Part shown: positions 11,395 through 22,625 of the stretch, in pieces
How positions within the stretch are numbered: position 1 is the stretch's first letter
Layout: every line of letters begins with the position of its first letter
Assembly: GCF_042186555.1 (NCBI RefSeq)
Contig: NC_133325.1
Coordinates: 667,273,639 to 667,337,638, forward strand
From: Aquarana catesbeiana
Taxonomy: Eukaryota; Chordata; Amphibia; Anura; Ranidae
Direction of reading: 5' to 3'
DNA: 64,000 nucleotides
Translations under genes and position numbers: made by a program
The notes under the pieces: model-generated
Databases searched by the model: none
Told to the model about the DNA's origin: nothing
What the model saw: the letters and a program-made list of their open reading frames with translations, nothing else

Positions 11395-11880
11395 CCTTAC
11401 AGTGGTTCTAAACATTGAAGGTTTTTACTTTCATGCATTCTATGCACGAAGGTAAAAAACCTTCAGCATGGAGCCCCCTCTAATGCTTATATGAGTCCGA
11501 TCACGATCCAGTGATGTGGATGAAAGCTTTTACTCTCCCAGGTCCCTGCCTGAGAGCCCTCTGGGTCCTGCTGCTGTCAATGACAGCCAGTGAGGGAGGG
11601 AGCAGGGGCGGGGCCAAGCCCCATTCCGTGTGTCTTATGGGACAGACACGGCGTGGTTTGGGAGCGTGCACACACAAGTGCCCCCATTAGCAAGCAGGTT
11701 GCTATGGCACTTGGAGAAAAGGAGGAGCCAGATGCACCACTGGGGGAACTGAGAAGAGGAGGAATGGAGCTGTTCTGTGCAAAACAATTACACAGAGCAG
11801 GTAAGTATAAGATTTTTTTTTAGTTTTTTTATTATTTTTCATTATTTTTAATTTTAAACTTTTAATATCACTTTAAAGTG
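11395..11880. repeat. Interspersed fold-back (CAGTGGTTCTAAA ... ATCACTTTAAAG)
   Basis: Begins TTACAGTGGTTCTAAAC with a GAAGGTTTTTACTTTCATGC hairpin, and ends CAGAGCAGGTAAGTATAAG, T-rich, ATCACTTTAAAG. A diverged relative of 10238-10886 and 56064-56505. No coding capacity. Confidence 0.55.
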
Positions 11881-13027
11881 GAGCTCCAGGCAAACCATGT
11901 AATCTATGGTTTAAATATACAGTATATGTTTACTGCTTTACCTACCATAGGACCTGTTATTTTGGACAACCATTCTTTTGTTGCACCTCTGCTAGTTATT
12001 AAGATTACTCTGCTACAATCCCAGTTTAGCATTACTGCTTCCTGGGATAGCTTTACCGCTTTCTGGGTCAGTTCCCTGCTCACTGGGCAATAGTGACAAT
12101 GCTGATCCAGTGCCCAATGAGGAGGTGGAGTGACATAAGAAGCTGAATAAATAAGCCAGAATGTTTCTCTTTAACCATTTAACAACCCGTTAAAATGATT
12201 CTGGCCTCTCTCTGTACAGTTCTGAAAGCAGATCCTCATCCTGGCATGAGGAGGCTGACTAGATGGAAGAGTCTCTATAACTTTAGTGTCAGTTTAATTA
12301 TGGAAATCCTCCTTGATGATCAGGCAACAACAAAGTACTATTATACAACACACTGTTGCAGTTTACTTCTTTTATGTAAGCTTTGTGTCTTGTGTCCATT
12401 TCATTGAATAACATAAGTTATACATCTTTTGTTTTTTGTAGCATCTTTGCTATGTATAGCCAATGCATATGTTGTTTCTGGTCTGCCATAGCAGCAGGAA
12501 AATAAGCAAATACCAAATGAACAAATTTTGAAATGTAGAAATTCAAACTTTTGATGGAGTGTTCTGGATGGGGAGATCATTACTTGGAAGGAAGCACCTG
12601 GGTATTATTTGGGACATAGACGAGTTTGTTTCTTTGTCCTAAAGGATACCGATGTAATGTTAGTCATGGAACTAGGGTGTTCCTTGAACCTAACAATAGC
12701 CAGAGGTGCATGGTATACCCTGGGCATGGTTTTTGAAATCCAGGCACAGAGTTGGAATTTTGAGGATTTGTCATTGTTTCAGGTGTTACATGTGTTGTTT
12801 GACCCAACATTTATATACAGAAAATCTCACATCTGTCAATGCGAGTTGAGGGACGAATTGACGGTACATTCTTTTCATGCAAAGTAGAGGCTTTGCTGTC
12901 AATATAGAGTCCTGAAGCACATCTGACATGCCAAAATTGCGGTACAAAAGGCCATATTGAGCAAGCCTGCCTAATCCCGACCCGTATACATAATGAAAGT
13001 TTTTATAGGGGGTTGGGAGTAGGATGC
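11881..13027. other. Non-coding, no gene seen
   Basis: Unassigned sequence. Reading frames of 60-92 codons occur here but show no recognisable domain, codon bias or splice context. Confidence 0.5.
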
Positions 13028-13460
13028 TTAAAGAGGAGTTCCACCCAGGGGGTCCATTAAAAAAAAAAAAAAAAAAATTAAAAGTCAGCAGCTACAAATA
13101 CTGCAGCTGCTGACTTTTAATTGGACACTTACATGTCCCTGGGTCCAGCGATGCGGGGGATCGAAGCCCCGCTTGTCCCCCCCCCCTCCGCTCGTCGGCG
13201 CCGGCATTTCAACTGTGGGCGCTGGGCTGTGGCTTCACAGCCTGGCACCCACTGCGCAGAGTGGAGCCCTTCCTGTGCCGAGGGGGAAGTGATGTCACCA
13301 GCCCAGGCAAAGGAAGAGGCAGACTACGAGGGACCACCTAGCAACAGGCATTTAGAGGTAAGTAAGAAAAAAAAAAAAATCCTAATTTTTTTTGTTTTTT
13401 TTTTTTTTTTAGAATTTTTCAGGTATTTTTGTTTTTTTGGGTGGAACCCCACTTAAAAGG
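13028..13460. repeat. Fold-back MITE (GGAGTTCCACCC family)
   Basis: The left AAGAGGAGTTCCACCC matches the complement of GGGTGGAACCCCACTT at the right. Just inside is an AAAGTCAGCAGCTACA hairpin with GCAGCTGCTGACTTTTAAT, then ACTTACATGTCCCTGGGTCC. The copy at 50787-51235 has the same order of blocks. Confidence 0.8.
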
Positions 13461-13519
13461 CTAAGTTCACCTTTGTTAATTTTATTTATTTATTTTTTTC
13501 TAAATTCCAGCTCCCCTAT

Positions 13520-13910
13520 GTACTAGGGCTAGGGAAAAAATTGATTTGAATTGAGTTGAGAGGTCAAATCATTTCAAATTTTCAGCAAATCGATTTTTTT
13601 GATTTTTTTTTTTTTTTCACCAGGACCGGCGGGCAGGAGTTTTTAGGCGAGGCCGCGGCCTCGGCATAGTCCGCGCCTAAAAACTCCTGCCTGCAGCTCC
13701 CTAGGACCGGCGCTGACGCCACGGCGGTCCTGAGGAGCTGGAGTTTTTAGGTGAGGCTGCACGCCGCGGACTAGTCCGAAGCCGCGGCCTCGCCTATTAA
13801 CTCCTGCCCGCAGCTCCTCAGGACCGGCGCGGTGTCCATCATGAATCAGGTTTTTTTTTAAAAAATCGCAGATTTTTTTTTTTGGAGAAAATCGCCCAGC
13901 TCTACTATGT
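13520..13910. repeat. GC-rich fold-back repeat
   Basis: Nested hairpins: CAGGAGTTTTTAGGCGAGGC faces GCGCCTAAAAACTCCTG, followed by a second similar pair with GGAGTTTTTAGGTGAGGC and GCCTCGCCTATTAACTCC. T-rich flanks with ATCGATTTT and AAAATCGCAGATTTT mirror each other. The 115-codon minus frame over it is an artefact of the repeat. Confidence 0.65.
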
Positions 13911-14382
13911 ACCAATAGAGAATTCATGTACTTAAAGCTAAAGCTTTCCATAAAATCTACAGACACCTTACTAAGTAGTCCCCCATCCATGTTTCAAAAC
14001 GTATCTATTGCTTCTGTCTTCCCTCCTTACAGACTAGAGGTCATGATGTTTTTTTCTATCTTTCTTCACACAAACAGAGCTTTCTTTGATGGTATTTAAT
14101 CACTGCTGGGATTTTTATTTTTCACAAAAAAAAAAAAGACTGAAAATTTTGAAAAAAACTAATTTCAGTAAAGTAATTTTTTTCCTTCACTGATGTGTGC
14201 TGATGAGGCTGCACTGATGGACACTGATAGGCGGCACTGATTGGCTGACTCTGAAACTAATAAAAATGGTTTAAATTGGTCTATAAATTGGTGACCTGTT
14301 ATTTGCTTATTTTCGGTCTCTCAGACATGTGATGCTTACTTGACCACATGTACATTTGTTTGGTGGATAGAACTTGTACGCA

Positions 14383-14530
14383 GGGCTGTCCAGCCTGTGG
14401 CCCAAGACGGCTATGAATGCGACCCAACAAAAAATCGTAAACTTCAAAATGTTGATTTTTAACATTTTTTTTAGGGGAATTTTTTGTAAAAATGCGTTTA
14501 TACTCAGCCAACGCATCTCTTTACTGGACT
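14383..14530. repeat. Interspersed repeat fragment, possibly hAT-derived
   Basis: Second copy of the family at 7522-7700: GTCCAGCCTGTGGCCC, CCAAGACGGCTAT, GACCCAACA, then an AATGCGTTTATACTCAGCC tail. Tentative class. Confidence 0.4.
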
Positions 14531-14552
14531 TGGTCAAGTTTTTTATCTTCCT

Positions 14553-15218
14553 TGACCACTTCCATACCGGGCCTATTCTGGCATTCCTCTCCTACATGTA
14601 AAAATCATCTTTTTTTTTTTTTTTTTGCTAGAAAATTACTAAGAACCCCTAAACATTTTATATGGGTTTTTTTTTAGCAGACACCGTAGGGAATAAAATG
14701 GCGGTTGTTGCAACTTTTTATGTCGCACGGTATTTGCGCAACAATTTTTCAAACGCTTTTTTGGGAAAAGAAAACTGTTTCATGAATTAAAAAATATCAA
14801 AACAGTAAAGGTAGCCCAATTTTTTTGTATAATGAAATCAGGAACAGTTGGGAGCTATGCATCAGTGTCGCCTATTGGTGCCCAACAGTGTCGCCTATCA
14901 GTGCCCATCAATTCTACATATCAGTGCATCCTCATCAATTGCCGGTCAGTGTAGGAGAAAACAACATTTTTAAACGTAAACAATGAAAATTTTTTTTTTT
15001 TTTTTTTAATTTTGGTCTTTTTTTAGTTTGTTTAGCAAAAAATAAAAATCCCAGTGGTGATCAAATACCACCAAAAGAAAGCTCTCTTTGTGGGAAGAAA
15101 ATTCTAAAAATGTAGTTTGGGTACAGTGTTGTATTGTCTTTCAAAGTGTGACAGCGCTGAAAGCTGAAAATTGCCCTGGGCAGGAAGGGGAGTAGTGCCC
15201 AGTATTGAAGTGGTTAAT
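14553..15218. mobile_element. Interspersed repeat, GACCACTT...AAGTGGTTAA family
   Basis: Starts TGACCACTTCCATACCGGGC and ends TTGAAGTGGTTAA. It shares TGCTAGAAAATTACT, ATAAAATGGCGG and CGGTATTTGCGCA with 7944-9633. A degenerate GTGCCCATCA tandem (14870-14950) and the ATCAAATACCACCAAAAGAA block are shared with 48133-48805. Confidence 0.6.
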
Positions 15219-16079
15219 AACAGGGCATGTTCCTGACATTCGTTAGCACTGAAAAACTGGCTTGAAGAAGCTACAAAACATCTCCAACATTACAGAACAC
15301 GTCCAGCTGATTGTGACAAACTGCTAGTTTGCTAGCTATATTATGAAGTTCCTGTTGCCCATTGCACTTTTCCCATACTGCACTGGTGCATAAGGAAGAG
15401 TCTATTTGTTATGGGCAATAAAATCTGTTTTTTATTCAGATGCCTTTTAAATAAGAGCTTCTTTTTGTTTTAACTCAGAAATTGCCTTATGCATGATTAG
15501 CACTGATCCCATGACAAGGAACACCTATGTCCAAAGCCAATGAGGTACATATGTTTTGTGCTAATTAACTTGTCAGGCTTTAGAAAAAAAAAAAAAAGAA
15601 AAAAAAAACATACTGCAAAGAATAGTATGTGTGATTAACAAAACTATTCAGTCAGTTTCCAGCATTTATGGCTCTGCCTTTTTCTAAACCATTAAAGCAT
15701 TCTGATATGTTGCCATGGTTACTGAACAACATTGTGGTTTTGACTATAAACTGGCATGTGCAAATTGGGCATAGTAGGAATTATTTTTCTGATCATTTGC
15801 TAATGAACATCCGTAATCTTACATTTCAGCTGGTGTGAAGTGGCTGCTGTACTAGTTTGAAGCTGCTTTTTGTTTTTCTTGCTTGAACAAAACAAAGTGA
15901 GCCAAGGCGAAATGTCTGGGGAATTAGAGCTGTGTTCATTTCTTGGCAGCGTACAAGTTATTAACAGTCCCAGACCTGTGAAAATTCACAATGTCGCCTG
16001 ATTAAATGTTTAAAGCGGTGCAGCTCATTAGATGTGGTGGCTGCTTCATTTTTCTTTTCTTTGGCTTTTTTCCCCTCTG
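15219..16079. other. Non-coding, no gene seen
   Basis: Unassigned sequence with an A-rich run at about 15584-15610. No conserved coding signal. Confidence 0.5.
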
Positions 16080-16390
16080 TTTTCATCTGGTGATCTGGCC
16101 AGTACTACTCATTCACGTGGGTGGGGGCAGGATCTGGGGGCCCCCCACCCGCAGATCCCCCAGAACCACTGCCCAGGGTTGTGGGGAAGAGGCCCTTGTC
16201 CCCATCAACATGGGGACAAGGTGCTTTGGGGTGGGGGCGCTCGCTCTGATAGGGGACTGGTATGGATTTTGGGGGGGGGGGGGGCACACCATTTTTTGTG
16301 GGGTTCCCCTTACAATCCATACCAGACCTGAAGGGCCTGGTATGTATTGGGGGGGGGGGGGCCCATGCTGTTTTTTTTTCTTTTTACCGG
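16080..16390. repeat. Interspersed repeat, second copy of the 154-520 family
   Basis: Contains GGGGAAGAGGCCCTTGTCCCC, an inverted CCCCATC-ACATGGGG pair, GGTGCTTTGGGG, G runs and GACCTGAAGGGCCTGGTAT. Overlapping frames of 131, 99 and 71 codons in this repeat are rejected as genes. Confidence 0.55.
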
Positions 16391-17076
16391 CTATTTTTTA
16401 ACAAGCAACACTATTTAATTCCTTGAGTAAAGCGTGACTACACCACGACTTATTTGATGAATGTATTTATTTAGCTTTGTGAATTGACTTTAGAGTCAGT
16501 TTATGCTGTATTTACTGTGCATTTTTCAATTGTAAATGAAAAACGTGTCACGTGATCCAATTATCCCATGCAATATTCTTTTATGAATTGAGTCCAGAAA
16601 TAGAAACTGGCAGGAACAAATTTTGCAAAAGTGGTGCAGCATGCACCAATTTCAAATGCAAGTTCTAGATAGGTACATTAAGTTTTGGCGCATGCCGCAC
16701 CACTTTTAGAACGCATGAGACACTTTCCCAAAATATGTCTGTGCCAAAGTTTTTGAATTCAGGGTATGTGTTGGTTCTCTTTTTTTTTTTTTTTTCTTTT
16801 ATGCCGTTTGACAGAGTAGAGGAGACCTGTAAAGGAAATGCCAAAGAAAAACATCCAGTCCCCTCCTTTTCCAGACAGGACGATGCTGTGTAAATATCAG
16901 GGCTAGATGGACAAAAATAAAAATCATTTGGCAGCTAAACCATTTCCCTTTTTATATGTATTTTGTCTGTGTTTAGCTGATTTTCTGTAGTTTACTTTTA
17001 ATTGCACCCAGTCATAAACAGAAAGTGTTCACTCCATCAGACTGGTAGTGTTATTCCTACTCATCGATGCCTCTGT

Positions 17077-17360
17077 AAGGCTGGGTTCACACCATTGCGG
17101 ATTGGATGTGGGTTTCCCCCCCGCATCCACGTCGCACAGCAGGAGACTGTGACTGGCTCTCTATGGAGCCAATTCACATATCTCTGCAGCAGCTCCGGTG
17201 TGATTTGCACAGGAGTCCTGTGCGTTTTTTTTTCTTTTGTCAGTTTTCAGGTCCGAATTCGGCCAAAAATTCGGGTTGAAATCGGACCTGAAATGGTGAC
17301 CGAGGAGGCACTGGACTCCTGCTGTGAGCCACTGCGTGTTCATATGTGAACCCAGCCTGA
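17077..17360. repeat. Fold-back MITE (AGGCTGGGTTCACAC termini)
   Basis: AAGGCTGGGTTCACACC at the left mirrors ATGTGAACCCAGCCT at the right. A diverged relative with the same end sequence lies at 41984-42317. Confidence 0.8.
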
Positions 17361-18350
17361 GTGACTCGCAGAACTGTTTCTTTGGCTGAAAACTGACCAG
17401 GAAAAAGAGAGAAGCTGTAGCTGTATCCTGAAGGTAGATTGATCAGAATCCATGGCAAATTTCTGGGAAGGTTGTGAAACAAATATTATTTTAAAAAAGT
17501 GAGAATTTAATTAAAAACAATTGGTAAACTCATCATAGTCAAAGTGTTGACATCTTGCAAATGTGTATTTTGAAGCTATGGAAAACTGCTCTAAGAGTGA
17601 TACACAAGACAAAAATCTCAGAATGACTTTATTTACTTGGTAATGTGTAGGAAGTGTTTGGTCATCTGGCAGACATCTTGTTTACTTCCTTCCAATTTAG
17701 TATGTGTCCTTCCTCTTCCTTTACTTTTTTTTTTTACAACGGGACTAGAAAGTCTGTTTCCTCTGAGAGAGATGGGAAACTGCAGATAAAATAAACAGTA
17801 TACATGGTAATTAAAAAAAAAAATAAAAAAAACTCCTTTCTGACCAGAGTAACACCTATACGCACAATAGTTATTTTGTTAGCCCTAATACAACATATAC
17901 ACTCCTCCCTGCTGAACTATTGTATTCTGACAGCAGGAAGACTTCCCCACCATCAGAATACACTGATCAGCACCATCGGTCCCTGCTGAACCAGTCAAAT
18001 TTCGATCCATGTATGGCCAGCTTAATTGTCACCATGATCGTTTCTATAGCATATTTTTGTGCAAAATATGTTAAATGTTATTGGATGGCAAATGGGTTTT
18101 TCTTCTGTTAGATTTTATTGCACTGCCACTTTGACAACAAGAGAAATCTTCCCAACTGGAAGCCATCCCCGGCAGGAGAACATTGTGATATAATAGCCTC
18201 TAGCAATAATCTTATGTAAAATCTAGCAGGCTGGTTGTACCCAAGTTGACCGATTTGATCAACTTGGGTACATTCAGCCTGCCCATACTTGGTTTGAATC
18301 TTGGCTAGTTCCTGCTGAACCAGCTGAGATTCAAACTGTCTATGGCCGAC

Positions 18351-18735
18351 TTAAAGAGGAAAGATGAAACAAATCCTCCTCCAGAATTTATACAGGATCT
18401 ATCCACTCTCAAAAGAAGGGGGCAGGGAGCTGAAGTCACACTCTGTGGAGCTCAGTGAGGAGAGCTCTAAGAGTTGATTGGAGGGAAGGGACGCACCCTC
18501 CTTCACACAGGAACAGAGCTGAGGTTGTCAATTAGCTGAAGCTCCCCGTCTCACCTTTTTTTTCTCTTGGTGTCAGGAAAACTTGTCAAAAGAGATTCAT
18601 GCTGATAATAAAGGAACGAGCTAGCAGACAAAAATGACACACCAGTGCTCTGGACTGAGACAAGTACACACTATATACACTATAGAGGGATATGCTTTGT
18701 TCATATTTCATGGCTTAGGTTTACAACCACTTTAA
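18351..18735. repeat. Interspersed repeat (TTAAAGAGGAAAGA ... ACAACCACTTTAAGG)
   Basis: The right end TTTACAACCACTTTAAGG equals that of 10238-10886. The interior differs. Weak inverted ends; no coding capacity. Confidence 0.45.
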
Positions 18736-19499
18736 GGAAACCCTTTCATTAAATACATGGTGAACTTTCGCCATTGCAGTGATCTTAGATTGTTGTGGTG
18801 GGTACTGAAGGAAGTCGGTATTTATGTAAACTGGGATAATACATAATTGCCTACCATTTCACCTGTTGGTTTCAAATGAGCTTACCCTATTTATTATATT
18901 GCATTCCTGCAGACAGCTGCTTATATAAATCATTGTGTTACTATTGCCCCAGGTTTTAAATGGATGGAGGAAAAGAACACTTCTAACCTTTTCATCGGCA
19001 TTACGTTTGATGGCTTTATTAGACGTCCCATAGCATGTCTCAGTATTACACATATGCTTTAATTTGGGTAATCCTTTTAACTCCTTTTGCTTCTGGAAGG
19101 CCGCACTCGCTGACCAGACTGACTGATCAGCTTGGGGAGAGAGTGTTTTCCCAAGGTCTATTCGGGGGGGGGGGGGATCCTAAGGGATCATCTTAGTTAT
19201 TTCTCATCTGATTCAATTCTTTGAGAAATCCAAATGATATTAAAGGATCAGAAATAACAGGAAGGATTAAATAGACGATGTTAGTGTTGCTTGGTCAGCT
19301 GATCCTCTTAAAATGTGTTCTGTGACCTGTACAGCAGGGATCAGTTATCGCAGAAAACCAGAACAATTGGGTGATGGTGAATGAAACCAGAATCTATCTA
19401 CCACCAGCATTTCAGGATATGCTGAATCTGATCAGATGTTTTTATAAGTTTGTTATTATTCTTCTGAGTGAAATCACATCATTTTCTGGATGTCACACC

Positions 19500-20432
19500 A
19501 TTTCCTCAAACTCAATCTATCAAAAACTGAACTTATAATTTCCTCCCCCATAGGCCCCTTCACCTGATCTCTCTGTCAAAATCGATGGCACAACTATAAG
19601 CCCATCCCCACATGCCAAGGTTCTAGGTGTAGTCCTGGACTCTGAACTCTCCTTTAAGCACCACGTCCAATCACTGTCCAAATCGTGCCGCCTCAACCTC
19701 CGCAACATCTCCAAAATACGCCCCTTTCTAACCAATGACACAACAAAGCTCTTAATTCACTCGCTGGTCATCTCTCGCCTCGACTACTGCAACTCCCTTC
19801 TCATTGGCTTACCTCTACATAGTCTGTCACCCCTTCAATCCATCATGAATGCTGCTGCCAGACTCATCCACCTTACCAATCGCTCTGTGTCTGCTACCCC
19901 TCTCTGTCAATTCCTCTACTGGCTTCCGCTCGGCCAAAGAATTAGATTCAAAATACTAACAACTACGTACAAAGCCATCCACAATCTAGCCCCCAGCTAC
20001 ATCACTAGCCTAGTCTTTAATTACCAACCTACTTGTTCTCTTCATTCCTCTCAAGACCTTCTGCTCTCTAGTTCCCTCATCACCTCCTCCCATGCTCGCC
20101 TCCAGGACTTCCAAAGCCTCTCCAATCCTATGGAATGCCTTACCCCAATCGGTCCGCTTATCTCCTACTATTAGCTTATAGACGATCCCTGAAAACCCTT
20201 CTCTTCAGAGAAGCCTACCCTACCCACACCAAACAACTGTATTTTCATTTTCTTCATCAGCTCACCCCCACAGTTATTACCTTTTGACCTTCCCTTCTAG
20301 ATTGTAAGTTCTAACGAGCAGGGCCCTCTGATCCCTCCTGTATTGAATTGTATTGTAAGTGTACTGTCTACCCTCATGTTGTAAAGTGCTTTGCAAACTG
20401 TTGGCGCTATATAAATCCTGTATAATAATAAT
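19500..20432 (+). mobile_element. LINE, L2-type, 5'-truncated 3' end
   Basis: A decayed reverse transcriptase C-terminus is followed by a 3' tail reading TGCTTTGCAAACTGTTGGCG, CTATATAAATCC and then ATAATAAT. That is the tail form of L2-clade LINEs, with a structured end and a short tandem tail. About 930 bp remain of what is normally several kb. It lies on the same strand as PITPNA. Confidence 0.8.
19505..20290 (+). pseudogene. L2 reverse transcriptase C-terminal remnant
   Basis: Across shifted frames one reads LSKTELIIFP, VLGVVLDSELSFK, SRLDYCNSLLIGL, MNAAARLIHLTNRS, YWLPLGQRIRFKI and REAYPT. These are the RT thumb and connection motifs of L2/Rex-type LINEs (GV-LDS-LSF, SRLDYCN, NAAARL, LHWLPV--RI-FK). 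An open stretch of 109 codons at 19845-20174 is the longest intact part. Frameshifts make it non-functional. Confidence 0.75.
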
Positions 20433-22479
20433 TTTCTTGTGACGTCTCCTAAGTAAATTAAATAATTTAGCTAAATGTTCTGTGGTCTGCTTTAACTAAT
20501 ATTTCATTATGTTTAGTATTTTATATTGTGGTTTGCATAAAGTGTTTGGGTGCAGATCCCCTTTCCCACTTTGGTCAACATAATTTTTTCTCAGTGATTT
20601 CCCTTATAAATATCCCTTTTTTTTTTTTTTTTTTAAATCTTACCTTCTGTTAGGAGCAAAGCATCCATCTTCGCTCCTATCAGTGGTGCTACAGAGATCT
20701 TCACGACACCAGAATTGGGATTCAGGAGGGCCCTGCGTCACTTCCTCTAGACAGAGGGAGGGTTCCATGCTGGTCTAAGTGTTCTGCGCAAATTGGTAGT
20801 GAGATGGAGGGATATCTGTAGCGACAGCGCTTATAACCCTCCTCCTCAGTGTATGGAGCAGCACAGCTGCTACAGAAGCTAATCATGATGACATTGCTGC
20901 AGTGAATTCGCTGCAAGCCCTTTGTTGTTGTCTCCCTGAGAAAAGAAGGTCTTTGGACTAGTGGGGTCACCAGGTATTTATAATGCAAGGTAAGGAAAAT
21001 GATGCACCATGTAAAGCACAGTTGTATTGGCAGGTCTTGGTTTGGGCTGCAGTTGAGGATTTACATATGCCTCTCTCACTGGTATATTTTGGGTTTGTTA
21101 AGAAAAAAAATGTGCAGGGTACATCTCCGCATCCCTGTTCAGTACTATATAACCATTAACCCAAAAAAAAACACCTTTCACAAAAAAATGACTAAATAAC
21201 CCCCTTCCTGATAAACTAATCCTAGTGCCTCAACACAGTTTTGACAATTTTGACAAAACTGTACATATTGTAACAACTTGGTATATCCGGGTGAATTATA
21301 CTTTATTTTTATCAGGGCATATTGGGGTTTCATTTGGCGGTAAATATCTCCTGTTTTTATTTATTTATTTATTATTATGAAAGAGAAACTGATCAAATGT
21401 AGCTGTTTATTTGTTGCTATTATCATAACCTCCCAAGAACAACCCAAAATAAATGATCTTGGTCCTGATGATTGCAGCAATACAACATTTGTGTATGTTC
21501 TTTGGTTGTACATGTAGTAGGCCACAAAAAATAGTGCACATTTTGCACCTAAAACACACTGATACTAATTGAAATAATGCTTTTTATTTTCTCCATTAAC
21601 AAGGAGAAACAACACAGTGAAGGACAGTACAGTGACTAATTACAGTGAAAGCCAGAAGCTATCGCAGCGATCAGGTGATCGGGAACCGGGCCTCCTGGTT
21701 CTAGATCATTAGTACGGAACCTGGGTTCTCATGAGAGCCGGTCTCTGCTGGGAGCGCGCGCTGTGCAGCTCGCTCTTTGCACACACACACACACAAGTAT
21801 GTATATTTGCAGCCAACAGATAAAGAATCACTTATGTAAGGCCTCATATATATGTGTACAGTCAGCAGGCAGAGTAAGAAACTGGTTCAAACAGCTACAG
21901 GTGTGTTCAGTAACCCTGCTGAAATCAACTGAATGCAGGTTTGTTATAATATAAAAATGTTTCATTATTTCCACATTCGTAAATTTCACTTTTAAACATA
22001 TATTATATTCGGAAAAAAGAAAGTAAATTTCAAGTGGTCGTTTAGTGAAGAAAGATAGCTTGTATGAAAAACTAACGTTGGCAGAAAATGTGCAGAGCTG
22101 GAATATTTCAGCAGCATTCTGATGGACAAACAGCTCTTTTTTGCACTTTAATTTTGCATAATAAGATAATTTAAAAGATTATACACAATATAACACATAT
22201 ATATTATACACTTTTACTGTACCTAAAAACATTATCTGTGACTATTTGTATGTGTATTTTAAAGTTTTTGGGGTTTTTTTGCCATTCGTATCGTTCTACT
22301 TTTATGGAAAGATGTTTGCGCAGAAGTCTGAAAGGAACGGTTTTGAGTAACCATGCTTTTTGGTTTATTGGCACATCCTATGCTCCTGTTAAATGTGCTT
22401 CACTCCATTGACCTGAACTCCATTAACTGTACTTTTGTACTATAGTGTGTTCTGAGAAATGTTTTGTCTGTTCTTCCAG
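20433..22479. other. Intron upstream of the first recognised PITPNA exon, no gene seen
   Basis: Contains a (CA)n run at 21779-21794, T-rich tracts and unclassified repeats (20640-20990). The missing upstream PITPNA coding exon was looked for but not recognised here. Confidence 0.45.
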
Positions 22480-22625
22480 TATCAGGTGGGCCAGCTGTAC
22501 TCCGTAGCAGAAGCCAGCAAAAATGAAACAGGAGGAGGGGAAGGTGTTGAAGTACTTGTAAATGAGCCTTACGAGAAGGATGGGGAGAAAGGACAGTATA
22601 CACACAAGATCTACCATCTACAGAG
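22480..22625 (+). CDS. PITPNA: PITPNA coding exon, first one recognised
   Basis: Preceded by a pyrimidine tract and CAG (22477-22479) and followed by the donor GTAATT. It is 146 nt, starts in phase 0 at YQVGQLYSVAEASKNETGGG and ends two bases into the Ser codon of LQS. It contains the N-terminal strand and helix of the lipid pocket and the THKIYH segment, whose Thr and Lys contact the inositol ring in mammalian PITP alpha. It reads EKDGEKG where mammalian alpha has EKDDGEKG, so one residue is missing, as in the beta paralogue. Confidence 0.96.

Noticed and set aside
16006..16401. 131-codon frame and two overlapping frames
   Set aside because: G-rich repeat shared with 154-520; no domain, and three overlapping frames on both strands.
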